Positions 1-12,299 of a stretch of DNA of 64,000 nucleotides are shown here, one piece after another; positions within the stretch are counted from its first letter, which is position 1; each line of letters starts with the position of its first letter. The stretch lies in the NCBI GenBank assembly GCA_914767715.1, contig OU612074.1, positions 10,698,062 through 10,762,061 on the forward strand. The letters run 5' to 3'. This stretch comes from Membranipora membranacea. Its lineage: Eukaryota > Bryozoa > Gymnolaemata > Cheilostomatida > Membraniporidae. The notes under the pieces are model-generated. The model made no database searches. It saw nothing but the letters and a program-made list of their open reading frames with translations, and was not told where the DNA came from. A program made the translations under genes and the position numbers.

Positions 1-1400
1 TCCAGAAGAATTATCCACCAATATCACTAACAGTTTAGGCAAAATATGAGCTATAATGGTACAAATGGTAGATTGGATACAATCTAGCATAATACACCCA
101 ATCGGTTCAGTTTGAACATTGAACTTCTCTGAGAAGTACAAGGCCACATTGACCAAAAAAAACAAGTAAATATAGCCAAGAAATGATTGAAAAGATCGAA
201 ATTGCCCTGTTGATGTTGAGAAAACACTAGTCTGACAAGCCAATTTGCATTGTATATATTGACCTCCTTCAAAGCAGCTTCTGTTTTCCTTCTTATCAAT
301 AATTGTATTCAGCAGAAAAACTAGACAATTAAATCGTTTTTTCACTTCTTGGTACTGGAACTTGGTATTTGTTTATTTTCATTTCTCTATCAAACCAAGG
401 TTCGATAACATAGAAATTTTGTGCTCATTTTACTTAATATAAATGCTGCCGTTGTTAAAAATCTGAAAAAAAGTTTCCATAGCGTTTCTGGGTCCGGAAT
501 ATTTCTGATCAGTATTTGATTCATAAAATATTAGCACGGCAAGATCATCAAAACTAATGCGACTAAACAGTGGATGAAGCTGGCTTCTAGAAATATATTC
601 AGAATGTTTGGCACAGCTAGAAAAAATAACTTTGAGTGATTTTGAGTGTTTTTGAGTAATTTTGGATGACTTTGAGTGACTTTGAGTGACTTGGAGACAA
701 AAACATAAAAACACATCATCATATTTTTGGGTGTATTTTGAAATCCTTGGTTGTAATATATAGTTTTAATACCATTCATAATTCTATTACCATTCATTTT
801 GTTATGTGTTTTTTGCCCTTTATTTCATTTTTGGGGATTATCAATACAGTGAAGCTCCTAATAACGCTGCTAGAATAATTAATACATTGGTGCTTTAACT
901 TTACAACATTATTGGTGTTTTATTATTGTAAAGGCTCTTTTCATTGGCCTTCCTTTAGTATTCATCTGCTTTCCTTTCCTTTCATTTGTGCTTTGGATGT
1001 GAAACCAATAAGTTTGCTAAGCCTCTATCTAGTAGAAGGTAACTGCATTCTTATAATGGATTATCAAATGTCTCGAGAGGATTAATAAGAATTCTGATAA
1101 GTGTATTTTATTGTGATAGTCAAATTGTGGCTTCCATTTCTTTTCTACATTACCACACAATCATATTGTATAACATATTTATCTCGATGATGATGTCTGA
1201 CCTATATGGACTAAGTTTGAACACAAAACCTCCAGTTTCAAACCAATTTTATAGATTCCCAGTTTCATGGAAAAATAATAGTCTAAATAATCACAAATAC
1301 TTCACAACATTTCATAATTTTATAATTTTAATATTTTAGTTATATTTTATTAATTATAAACCAATGAAAGTATAATAATAAATATAGTCATTCATAATCT
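1..1400. other. gene-free flank
   Basis: AT-rich sequence with stop codons in all frames and no exon I can support. The only structure is a short minisatellite at about 630-697. The left end carries the likely 3' untranslated sequence and polyadenylation signal of the first gene (an AATAAA on the minus strand around 1345-1351). Confidence 0.5.
630..697. repeat. TTTGAGTGA-type minisatellite
   Basis: About six imperfect copies of a 10-11 bp unit (TTTTGAGTGAT / CTTTGAGTGA) in a row. The short ORFs over it are products of the repeat and not genes. Confidence 0.75.
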
Positions 1401-1418
1401 TTGATTGTCAAGCAGTCA

Positions 1419-3375
1419 TCAGTTGGCTATGGTCTCTGAATCTTCTGTTTGGGGTGTCTAAAAGTAGAAATAATACCATCGATCATGATTATATTATTCT
1501 ATCCAGTCAACTGGAGGGCGTTTGCTGATTTTTAATAGGCTTATCCTATTAGGCAGAAGAGAAAGTGATGGTTATAAAATTGACACAGGCAACCTGACAA
1601 CTCCATCAGACAATTAATCTCAATGTTGCAAATTTGGCATTGGTTTTGCAAATTGCATGAATTGGTGTGGGTGATTCATTAAAAGAATGATAAATTCATT
1701 GATACATTTTATGATATAACTTTACCTGCATATCCGGTTTACTGCCTTCCACTCGTCCCTCACGATATGGTCCTCCTCTACCATGCATTGATCGACATCT
1801 GCAGCCCCCGTGGCCTTCTCGAGATCTACCAAATTCACCATCTTCTCTAGGTCCAACACTTTCACCTCCAATTGGCCTATGTGATCTTGTACCATTGAAT
1901 CTTTGCCAATCTCCCACTGGTCGCATACCATCTCTGAATGGTTCAAGTCCCTCGCTAAGCTCGACATTACCATCTCTTTCTCCTTTTGGTCCTTGGGATC
2001 TTGTACCATTCCCTCTTCGCCCATGTCCCATAACTCTTATACACCTCCTTCTAAATGCCATGAATTCACCTTCCTGCATAACTCCCTCACCGCTTAGTCG
2101 GAAGGGTCTTGTTCCATTTCCTCTTGAGTGGAAGGGTCTTGTACCATTTCCTCTAGAATGGAAGGGTTTTGTACCATTTCCTCTTGGTCCATGTCCATTT
2201 GATCGCATGCCCTCTCCTCTTGGGCCTCTTCCTTCCCCATTCAGTCTGTATTCTTCTCCATTTTGGATTGTGCTATTTCCTCTTGGTCCATGTCCCATAC
2301 GATGCATGCCATCTCTTCTTGTTCCCATTCCTTCACCAACTTCCATATTTTCTACTCCATCTTTGCCTGGTCTATGGCTTCTGGTACCATTTTTCATTTG
2401 TCCATGTCCCATTATTCGCATACATCTTCGTCTAAGTCCCATCCATTCACCTTCTGTCATATCTCCATCTCTTAGAGGTCTTGTACCATTTCCTCTTGCA
2501 TCAAGCCCCATCAGTCTCTGTTCTCGTCTTGACTCCATATCTTCACTTCTTCTTCGCCCAAAGGGTCTTGTTCCATTTCCTCTTTCCATATGTCCCATCA
2601 GCCTCTGTTCTCTTCGTGATTCCATATCTTCACTACCTGTTGATCCAAAGGGTCTTCGACCAGGTCCACACCTACAGCGCCCTCCATGTCCTCCTTCACC
2701 TATCATTCTCTCAGGTTTGTCCATTGTTTGCTCTCCATCAAGTTGAACTGTATCACTTCCTGTAGCATCATTCGGTGATTCTTGGGCAGTTACAGTCAGA
2801 CCTGAAAAATAAAAATCTTTATTACAATGATTGTTAGCTACCTTAATAAGTTTCGGGTATTATATTAAAATGAATTCACTAGGGTTACCTCAAAAGTGTG
2901 CTCATCTTTGTATTACAATTATAAAAATTGAAAAATCTATAAACTCATAGCTCAATGGGTCACACCAATGAATGAAGGATGACGCGGCTGTGCAAGCCTT
3001 TTTTATGACGCTCTATTACATTATTATTGATCAATTGTCAATACAGACTAACTGATTCTTTCCTAATTTCGTGGTTTGAAGTTGTAGGAATTTTTCTGCA
3101 TCCGTAGCTAAGCGTGGACAAAACTTTTTCAACCCGGGTTCGCCTTCTTGGGTTGTGAATAGTGTCAGCTGATATATATATGTCTATATATATATGTTGT
3201 TTTTGAAATTTGTAAATGATTATAAAGCCTAATGATATTCACAAAAATTTGTCCCTCCCTGATGGATATATCAATTATTAATTTTTTGACAGCGAAGTAA
3301 AAGATAATTCACTGAAACACTAGTAAACTCACCAGTAACAGCCACCACAAACAGTAATGCTATCAACTTATTCAT
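1419..3375 (-). CDS. secreted Arg/Gly-rich N-glycosylation repeat protein, copy A
   Basis: Three coding exons read on the minus strand: 3375-3333 (signal peptide starting MNKLIALLFVVAVTG), 2801-1726 (nearly the whole mature protein) and 1457-1419 (last 12 residues ending ETIAN, then stop). GT/AG sites and phases agree: phase 1 after exon 1, phase 0 after exon 2. The product is about 385 residues. The mature part opens with a C-R-C motif near the start of the repeats and closes with another near the end. Between them it is built from units such as MGHGPRGNGTRPF, with eight N-G-T and one N-S-T sequon. It is strongly basic and lacks any enzyme domain I recognise. An untranslated exon ends at 3556, with a TATA box at 3626-3637. 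It is an inverted duplicate of the gene at 7096-8696. Secretion and heavy N-glycosylation are inferred; the function is unknown. Confidence 0.85.
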
Positions 3376-3548
3376 TATCTGTAATGCAGAAAGAAGATGC
3401 ATGTTAAATATTTAGTATCATGCGAAAGAATAATTGATGAATACTAATCTGTGGCTTACTTGCCATGAGCAGAATTTTGCTAAACTGAAGGATAAGTCTG
3501 TTAAGAAAGAAATGACTGCCAATAAAGCAGTTAAAATGTTTTTATAGG

Positions 3549-3640
3549 GGCTCACCTTTATTTCTTTTTAAGTAGGAACAGATCTCAGTTCTCAAAACAA
3601 GTGTGATGATATTCTGAGATCTGGGCCCTTTTATTGGAGC
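3549..3640 (-). promoter_or_regulatory. promoter and untranslated first exon of copy A
   Basis: A TATA-like element reading CCAATAAAAGGG on the minus strand lies at 3626-3637. Downstream is an untranslated exon ending in a GT donor after 3556. Its intron ends with an AG acceptor just before 3378, three bases upstream of the ATG. The same arrangement and sequence occur in mirror image at 6804-6885. Confidence 0.65.
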
Positions 3641-6600
3641 CAGTTACTATTGCCACGCTAATCCCTGGTTACCATGGAAAGCTTGTTGTTAGGCTCAGTA
3701 TGAGTTCGCAGTCTGCAATATCAAATCCATTTATCCGGATAAGTGATTTGCTATTAGCAATTGATGTCTTGAGATGACGTGGGTATGATCTATTGTTGGC
3801 AACACAGACAACATCAGTTAACATAATCAGCAGCTTTTCAAATACCCTTTTTGCAAATAGACAGTGTTTTTCTCAATGGCTATTTTTTGAGGATATAACT
3901 TTACCATATAATGCTTGTGAAAGTTGCAATGGTCAGTGTGCACTGTTTTATTTGATTCTGAATATATACTTGAAGTCTCAGGAGAATGAAAATTTCACAA
4001 CATCTGTGTCTTGTCTCAATTTTGACATCGCATGTATAAAGACTGCATATCACCTGAAATCAAAAGTTAGAAATTGGCATTCACTGCTAGTTGGCATATT
4101 CCATTCTCAAAATTGCCCTGAGAATATCAAAGATCAATAAATTGATTATTTTTCAAGGATTTCATTTGGAGACCGTCAGGTAGGAGCACCTTAAGCTCAA
4201 TATGTAACATAATATGTGTACTTCATGTGAGAGATAGCGGTTCAGTAAGAAAAAACTTTTGGTCACAATTTCTCTTCTGTCCTAGCAAGTTCAATGGAAC
4301 AAGTAGCCAGCATGGTTCAATGCAACCTCACAATGGCCGCTGATAAAAAGTTCCGTTCATCTTCTCACATGGTATAGAGGTCAGTAGCGAATGGCCTTCT
4401 GATGTATCTTTTTGTGACAACAGGTAGTATGAGACTTTGAGTTTATATCTTTTGTCAGGTTTGGTTAAAGGAAAAGGAAAAGCTGAAGTTATAAAAGGCA
4501 GAAGAAAATAACTGTCATCTTGCAACGGTATTGGTATTATAGAGCTTGCAATGACCAGTCCAATGTTGCAATTTCAGAACCTAGTTTGATGGTTACCCCA
4601 TTCTTTCACCTTAGAATAAGGTTATCATATTAATCAAACAGTTATAATCACAGGTAGTGCTGAGTTGTCTTTGGGAAATCTGAATCGATAAAATGATATT
4701 TACAGGGAAGAAACCAGATAAAATTATCAAGCTAAGTTTTTTGTTCTTAATATAGTAAAACACAAAATGAGATCATGTTGTGGTGTTTGATTCATGTCTA
4801 ACTGATTTTTCACAAGGATCTATCTAAAACCGTAACTGCTGAATAATTTTGAGCTTCCTTGAAAGCGATTGACCTGAAGAAATGCAATGCATCTACATCA
4901 AAGTGATCTGTATCAATTATCAGATACCTGATACTACAAACATGCTGAATCATGATGAACCAGAGCTGAGATCTCACAGATAATCCACTGCATATATTTA
5001 TAGAACACATAAAAGCAAGAAATAGAATAATGTCTCCTTGTCACCTTAACCTTACGTCAATATTCATCTAGGCGCGGCAGAGCAAATCTGTTAATCCCAT
5101 TAATCTTGATATATGTCTTGCATATGAGTCTATAATTATCTGGTTCATCATGATTTAGCAGTTTTGCAGCAGGATGTAGATCCCTTTGATGTGGAATCAT
5201 GGCCATTCTTCAACTCAATTGTTTAATGCTGGAAAGAAGCTCAACATCACCCAGCTTCCCTTATATTCACCGCTTCAGATAGATCCTTGTAAAACATCAA
5301 GCAGAGAGTAAATGAAGTTAGTACCACAGCACTATTCCATTTGATGCTTGACTATATTAAAAGCAGGAAACTAGGCTTGATAATTTTGATATAATATAAA
5401 AAAATATAATATAATTTAAAATAATATAATTTATTATAACATAATATAATATAATATAATACAGTTTCTTCCCTGTAAATGTCAAAATATTGACTCGGTT
5501 TTCCCAAAGAAAAGTCAGCCCTGCCTGTGATTTCAATGCTTTCACTATACAAGGAGAAACATTCCCTGACACAAAAATCTGTCATGTTATTTTCACCAGG
5601 GTAACAGGATAAATCAAAGAGGTAAATTATGAACTGGATTTGGAAATTTCAATATCGGACTTGTCAATTAATATGTTACTGATACTATTGCATGATGATA
5701 TTCTTTTTGCTGTGCCTTCTCCAACTGCACTCATTTATCACCCAACTCATATAACTTCCTTCTACAAAGCTTCGACAAATACCTGACTTAACATTTAAAC
5801 TCACAGACTAACACTTCATGTTGTTTTAAAGGGCAACCAGGGTTTTGCAGCAAAGCATTAATAGGTAGTAAATAATGTGCTAGGCAGCATCAGCTTTGTG
5901 CATTAAGCGATGCAAAACTCTAAGTTGTTGCTGACTCTAAGCTGGGTAACACTTCAGTTTAGGGAGGTTCCAAGACATTGCCATAATGATGATAGAGCAC
6001 AGGCTAAATAATAACAGGAACAGGAAACTGCTCTGTGGTATTCTATTATAGATGAGTTTGAGTACCTGATGGATGAAATGTCTCAAAAGAATTATAGCTG
6101 ATTAATCATCCGAATTATATTTTGTCTTTTACCCTATTCAGAAGGTTCAATCTGCCATTTATCAATGAGAAGTTGTTTGAAACCCTTTAAGTAAATTTAA
6201 GTAGATACAATTGAAGATGGTTCGCAGCAGGCTACCATGCTGGGAGAAGATTGATAGACCTTTTCATCAGCGGCATTTTGTAGCTGCCATAATATAGTGA
6301 TTGACCCTTAATAGTCTCAGGGCATTTTAGAAAATGGAATAATAAGTTAACTTGCAGGGCACACCATTTTGCAGTTTTCAATTGAATGTGATATTTATAC
6401 TTGATATATGCAATCTCAAATCTAGAAAAGTCACAGATGTTGCGTATTCGTGAGACTCCAAGCAACAACTGTGAAATCAATAGTATATATTTCGCATCAA
6501 ATCGAGTACACTTGATACTTTCAGCTTACACCATCATTCTATGTGAAACGCATATCCAGCAAGAAAATGCCTGAGAAAAACACTATGTTATTGCAAAAAT

Positions 6601-6800
6601 GGAAGGAGATAATTTGCTGATCATGTCAATTAATGTTGTTTGTGTTGCCAATAATAGTTCATACACGTCATCCCAAGACATCAATTGCCTATGAGAAACC
6701 CTAATCCATGTGAATAGATTTCAACTGCACTACAAAGTCATTCTGAGCCTAACAACAGGCTCTCCATGGTAACCAGTGATTAGCATGGCTATGGTAACTG
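3640..6800. repeat. spacer between divergent genes: continuation of the inverted repeat
   Basis: No gene is supported. The inverted similarity of the two flanking genes continues through most of the spacer. Plus-strand sequence near 4040-4135 matches the reverse complement of about 6300-6420 (shared TGCCCTGAGA). Sequence near 4670-4715 (TTTACAGGGAAGAAAC) matches the reverse complement of about 5465-5515. The symmetry centre is near 5.08 kb. The short ORFs in the spacer are not mutually conserved as proteins. Confidence 0.7.
5388..5462. repeat. AT-rich low-complexity tract
   Basis: Runs of ATAATATAATATA-type sequence about 75 bp long lie close to the centre of the large inverted repeat. I see no coding capacity in it. 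Confidence 0.8.
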
Positions 6801-6803
6801 GCT

Positions 6804-6885
6804 CCAATAAAAGGGAGGAGGTCTCAGAATACAATCACACTTGTTTTGAGAACTGAGATCTTTTCCCACTTGAAAAGAAACAGAG
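6804..6885 (+). promoter_or_regulatory. promoter and untranslated first exon of copy B
   Basis: The TATA-like element CCAATAAAAGGG is at 6804-6815. An untranslated exon follows, ending at 6885 before GTGAG. The intron runs to the AG at 7076-7077, and coding starts at 7096. This mirrors the promoter of copy A, so both duplicates kept their promoters. Confidence 0.65.
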
Positions 6886-7095
6886 GTGAGTTAAATACTC
6901 TAATTGCAGTCATTTATTTTGCACAGACTTCTTCAGATTAGCAATGTTTTGCTCAGTGCATTCAATTATCATGGCTCATTTCCCTACTGAATGACATAGT
7001 TATTATTTATGTTATTATGATATTTATTATATCACTTATAACATTATTCTAACAAGTATACTGTTTCTGCATTACAGATAAGAGGGATACAAATT

Positions 7096-8696
7096 ATGAA
7101 TAAGCTGATAGCTTTCCTGTTCTTGGCTGCCGTCAGCGGTGAGTTTGCCATTGTATTTTTTGAAACTACGACATACAATGCATTAACTGTTAGTGTGAGG
7201 CATCAAGCTATGAGATCGTTTATGTTGGTCAATTCTCCTTTGTAAAACAAGAAGTAGCTCATTTGTGAAGTACATTAAGTGAAACCTTTTTGTAAAAATA
7301 CCCAGAAGAAAGATATGTTGCTAAAAACTGAAAAATAGAAACTATGAATATATTTGATTACAGGGCCGACTGTAGCTCAACTAGAATCACAGAATGATGC
7401 TACAGGTAGTGATACAGCTACATTAGAACTTATTGGATTGCAAACAATGGATAGTCCTGAGAGAGTGAGAGGTGAAGGAGAACATAGAGGGCGTTGTAGG
7501 TGCGGACCAGGCCGAAAACCATTTGGTCAAAGAGGAAGTGAAGATATTGAGTCAAGACGGGAGCAGAGACTGATGGGACATGAGGCAAGAGGAAATGGTA
7601 CAAGACCCTTTGGGCAAACAGGAAGTGAAGATATGGAGTTAAGAAGGGAACAGAGAATGATCGGACATGAGGCAAGAGGAAATGGTACGAGACCATTTGG
7701 CCCAAGTGAGGATGGAGATATGACAGAAGGTGAATGGATGGGTCTGAGGAGAAAATGTATGAGAATTATGGGACATGGGCATATGAAAAATGGTACAAGA
7801 AGCCATGGATCAAGGGCAGATGGAGGGGAAAATGTGGAAACTGGTGAAGGAATCGAAACAAGAAGAGATGGCATGCATCATATGGGACATGGACCAAGAG
7901 GAAATGGCACAAGCCACCACAGACCTGGTGGTAAAAGAGAGCAATACATGCAGAACGGTGAAGGAATGGGACCAAGAGGAGAGGGCATGCGACCAAATGG
8001 ACATGGAAACAGTGGAAATGGTTCAAAACCCTTCTACTCAAGAGGAAATGGTACAAAACCCTTCCACTCAAGAGGAAATGGAACAAAACCCTTCCGCCTA
8101 AGTGGTGAGGGAGATATGCAAGAAGGTGAATTCATGGCATTAAGAAGGAGGTGTATGCAAGTTATGGGACATGGGCGAAGAAGGAATGTCGCAAGGTCCC
8201 ACAGACCAAAAGGAGAAAGAGATGGTAATGTCGCGCCCGGCGAGGGACTTGAACCAATCAGAGATGGTATGCGACCAATTGGAGATTGGCAAAGATTCAA
8301 TGGTACAAGAACCCATGGGCCAAACAGAGGGGAAGGTGGACCTAGAGAAGATGGTGAGATTAGAAGAGGCCGTGGGGGCTGCAGATGTCGATCAATGCGT
8401 GGTAGAGGAGGACCATATCATCAGGGTAGAGTGGAAGGCAGTAATCCAGATATGCAGGTAAGGTCCTACTTAAGTGCTTCAATGTTTTTTAAACCATAAC
8501 CAAACTTGCAGCATTGACATTACCCGATTAAGGTGCTATATTCCCTGTATCAATGATACTAACATCACTCTTTAACATGAGTGCCTACGAGTCACCATAT
8601 ACTTTGCCGTATGATGTGTTGTAAAACCCATTAACATTGTATTTTTCATAATTTCAGAAATCACAGACAGAAGATTCAGAGACAATAGCCAACTGA
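7096..8696 (+). CDS. secreted Arg/Gly-rich N-glycosylation repeat protein, copy B
   Basis: The coding exons are 7096-7138 (signal peptide MNKLIAFLFLAAVSG), 7364-8457 and 8658-8696. All junctions have GT/AG and matching phases, giving about 391 residues. The mature chain has a C-R-C motif near its start, a run of units like GHEARGNGTRPFG, eight N-G-T/S sequons, and a C-R-C-R motif in an RGRGG-type tail. It closely parallels the gene at 1419-3375 and is transcribed away from it. One sequon of copy A (RRGNGTRSQ) reads RRNVARSH here, so the copies differ in glycosylation sites. A polyadenylation signal AATAAA is at 8811-8816. The start was chosen because it opens a typical signal peptide right after a spliced leader exon. 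Function unknown; the repeat style suggests an extracellular matrix, mucus or defence protein, which is inference only. Confidence 0.87.
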
Positions 8697-9734
8697 AGAC
8701 CCCTTGACAATCCAAGATTATAAATGACTTTATCTATATTATTTATATGATCTATTTTTGAAACATTTTGTTTTTATTATAATTACATCTTTTGATTTGA
8801 ACTGGGAATCAATAAAATAGTTTTGTAAATTGAACGGAATTCTGATTCGTGGGAAGGTTTCTATGTAATATGTGGAGTGGAAGGACTAAACACAGAACCA
8901 TCTAGCTCATTAACATCCCAATGAAAAAAACCTTGGCAGAATGACCCAATCAAATGGTTATAACTGTGGAAGTTTTGTGTTCAAGCATCGACCATTGGTT
9001 CAATGTCAGACCTAAAAAAAAAATGCATGTTTAGTCTTAATTACCCATTTTGTGTGCACCCTGTAGAAATTAGAAATTAAAAAGTAACTCTAGCTTTAAC
9101 TACTGCTGCCATTCAGGCAAGTGTATGCTTAATTTAATCTATATAGCAAAATTCTAACAAAAAGAGGCCGAGCTGAAATATAAGCATTGATGCCTAGATG
9201 GCAAATAATTTGCACAAAATGATAGTCAAAACCAGGCAATTATTAGTGTTGTTGTTACCGCCTTTCTAGTTAAAAAATATTGACGTCAGCACCAAGCGCG
9301 TTAATTCCATACCTTTATAGAGCTTGTCAATGAGAGATGAATGATTTAACCCGATTATGACAAATCTAATTTTCTTAATGAATGCAGTTTAGTTACGGGA
9401 TTGAAACAAGCCATGAATAGATCTGCGGCTCAAGCTGAGCTTTATCAATTTAAAATTCAGTATGCAGTGTGAATGGCTCTATGATGATGACCAGCATTGA
9501 AAAGTTGCAAATACCATTCAAGGAAAATTTGCCTGATTCTTGACAACAAAATGCTCATATCACAGCAGGAATTCTGATTTCAGATAGTGAAACAACTGTT
9601 TGACTGGATGGGAAACTGGAAGATTATTTGAATATGCTTGAAGTTCAAATTAGCATTAAAAATGAACCAGCTTACACTGTAGACTCTTAACATGATCATC
9701 ATGTGACCAGGTATGGTACCATCTAACTTCGTCC

Positions 9735-9930
9735 ACGAGTAAATCCAGATCAAAGATTGCTAGGCTGCTTGGCTTCTGTCCATTGACTACTTGGAATTGT
9801 TGAACCACCACGTTTGCCCAACCTGCCTAAAAACTGAGAGAAAAATTGCGCAGACATTGCGGCCTCGCCCTTAAGGTACCTACTATCTCGCCACCTGATC
9901 TCAGGACTTGATGACTTAACCTTGCGATTA
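9735..9930 (+). repeat. tRNA-type SINE fragment (family 1)
   Basis: Shares its body with the elements at 13552-13792 and 52490-52722: CATTGACTAC, AACCTGCCTAAAAACTGAG, then GACATTGCGGCCTCGCC and CTCGCC. The tRNA-like head is degraded in this copy. Confidence 0.6.
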
Positions 9931-10589
9931 TACACTACATTTTATCTAACCGGTCATAGACAAAACACTCAAAGATCTGTTTAGTCCATTTAAAAGTTCT
10001 GTCATTGCATTAAGTATTTCAAATCTCTGCTGTAGAAATGCTTTAACACACAGTTTCTGATCAAGCAGATTAGATACTGTGGATAATTATAGATATCTTA
10101 TCCCAGGCTTAGTTGGATTATCGGCATTGCTCTGACGCATAAAAACTGATACTAACGTCAATTTTAGGTGACATGAAGGCTTTATTTTATCTTTAGATGT
10201 CTTATATATGTACTTTATCAATTGTTCTTTGTTCAGACCAGGCATGCACTGAAAGAATGGATATCTTGGGTTCCTCACAAATACACAAAAATTTCCGCGG
10301 TCTTAACCAACACATATGTACAAAAACTTATAAGTTTACATTGCAATTTTGATACTCTCTCGCATAAAGTCATTTTTGGTGATTTGATTTAAGGTAAGTA
10401 CACTTTCGGCCAGTTTAACCAGGCTATTCCGATTCTGAAATGTTCGGTCCAAACTGGAATATACTTTGAAAGCTATGGGTGTGAAAGGCACGGGCTGTCT
10501 TTTTTGCTTTGGAATTTTATAATAATGTCTGTGCAATCTTAAACACTCTCACTATGTAAAGGTTAGGCAAAAGTTCAGTGCTTACTTGA

Positions 10590-10910
10590 AAGTTTTTTGT
10601 TTTCTCTCTCTATACACTAGGTCTTATTTGACTGCCCTATTTATTGCATTTAAGCTCATATGGCTTGTGTGAGGGTAAATATCCTTTACCTTTTCCAACG
10701 GCTGTCGGCCACTCTTTATTTTGAAGAGACAAGAGGGATCTTTTTGCTACTTGACCTTTTGTCTTCATGGTCCTGATCTGACCTGGCTTAGAGGAATGGC
10801 TTGCCAGGGATCAGAAATGACAACCGGCGGTGGGAATCAAACTTGGTTCATAAGATTAAAAATACTTACCCTGAACCATCAGATATCACTCCTGACTCCT
10901 TAAATGTACT
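10590..10910 (-). repeat. tRNA-type SINE (family 3)
   Basis: Resembles 47200-47465. Shared parts are GGCTTGTGTGAGG, GAATGGCTTGCCAG, and TGGGAATCAAAC, which on the minus strand reads as a pol III B-box (GGTTTGATTCCC in the better copy). No gene lies here. Confidence 0.55.
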
Positions 10911-11470
10911 TGAGATGTCAGTGTTTTGATCCTAGGAGTAATTGGTCTACCTACAATCAATTAAGATTTCACCAGGTTAAACGAATAGTTTGTAGACACT
11001 TTTCTTTCCTTCCCGCATGAACTATCTCCAAATTCCTTGTTAACAAAAAGGTCCTGGCAGCCAACGTGCTGGTCAATTGGTGTTCATCAAATACTTCCAC
11101 CAGGGTGTTAAATTAACACTAATTTGTTGAGTTTATATAAGAAATCTACATCCTAGAATCTCTTTATGTTGTGCCTACAAGCTTTGAACCTATACCAACT
11201 TTAAACACAGACAGAATAATGCTGTCTATAAACCAAAGTGTTCGACAATGATGCTTACAGATTAGAGCAGGGCTCTCAACCTGGGCGGATCCAAAACCTG
11301 AGTTTTGCCGATACCATGTTGCAGGTGGCATTTCAAAGGCATGAAACGCCCTGTGCACAAACAACTATTAGTTTTAGAGCTCTGTTTAGCCTCCTCAATG
11401 GGTCCAGTTATCACATTATTGTTAGTTTTGCTGTCAATTCAGTCAGATCCATTATAAAGCTGAATCTATA

Positions 11471-12290
11471 ATGTGTACACACTTTTCTATCCTTCCTCTT
11501 CAAATAAAACCGGATTCAAAATTTCTTGGAATAACTTTAGACAGCAATATCTCATTCTCCAAACACATAGCTGAACTTGTTGGAAAACTGGATTTATGTT
11601 TGTTCATGATGCGTGCCATAGCTCCTTACCTAGACCAAAAAACTCTTATTGACATATATTATACATTCTTTTATCCTCATTTATTATATGGTCTAGAGTT
11701 TTGGGGGCATGGAAACAAAACAGATTTAAAACGTGTTTTAATCATTCAAAAAGCAAGCCTAAGGGTCATACTCAAAATTAAACCAAATTCTCATGTCACA
11801 ACGTATTTCAAAAAATTGAAAATTATGCCGATCGATATGCTATTCAAATATTCTATTCTAAAATTGCTTTTAAAAACTTATAGTCTTGAAAAACTAGATG
11901 AATTTTCAAAATCTCACAATTATCATACGCGATCAACCAAACTCAAACCAATTAAAACCAACAACAATAGAGGTGGAAGGTCATTGTTGTGTAGTAGTAT
12001 AGAACTTTACAACAGGTACCAATTGGGATGGGAGGCCGCTTCTCTGCCTGTTGCCGTGGCAGGTCTTGCTGGACGGCTGTGGGCGGCGGCCTAGGCCGGC
12101 TCCGGTTTGGCATGCTTCCCCCCGCCTTTTCGGTGGGGTCGTGCGGTCGTGGAGGAAAACTTGAGCTGGGCAGCCTTCACACTAGCCTTTGACTGGCTAT
12201 CTGGTTGTCCCTTTGCCTTTTATAACCATTTATATTTCTCAAACAACCATCTTAGTATATTAATTTAGTTCAATAAAAGCTAAAAAAAAA
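11471..12290 (+). mobile_element. 5'-truncated non-LTR retrotransposon, reverse transcriptase C-terminal part
   Basis: The ORF ending at 12094 encodes the part of a LINE reverse transcriptase that lies beyond the catalytic palm. It has the motif KFLGITLDSNISFSKHI followed by the thumb-like region with YYTFFYPHLLYGLEFWG. After the stop comes a GC-richer 3' untranslated region and an A-rich end at about 12280-12292 (AATAAAAGCTAAAAAAAAAA). The catalytic YADD box is absent because the copy is 5'-truncated. Clade uncertain. Confidence 0.75.
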
Positions 12291-12299
12291 AAACCAGGT

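Larger units (their letters stand above)
8830..11460. other. intergenic, gene-free, with SINE fragments
   Basis: No exon with a credible splice context or recognisable domain. It contains two SINE fragments (about 9735-9930 and 10725-10905) and otherwise AT-rich unique sequence. Confidence 0.5.

Noticed and set aside
1895-2746. 283-residue plus-strand ORF over the first gene
   Set aside because: Antisense shadow of a repetitive coding exon; it is rich in Pro/Ser/Leu from reading the Gly/Arg repeats backwards and has no leader.
5352-5585. Two overlapping minus-strand ORFs
   Set aside because: They are created by an AT-rich low-complexity tract.
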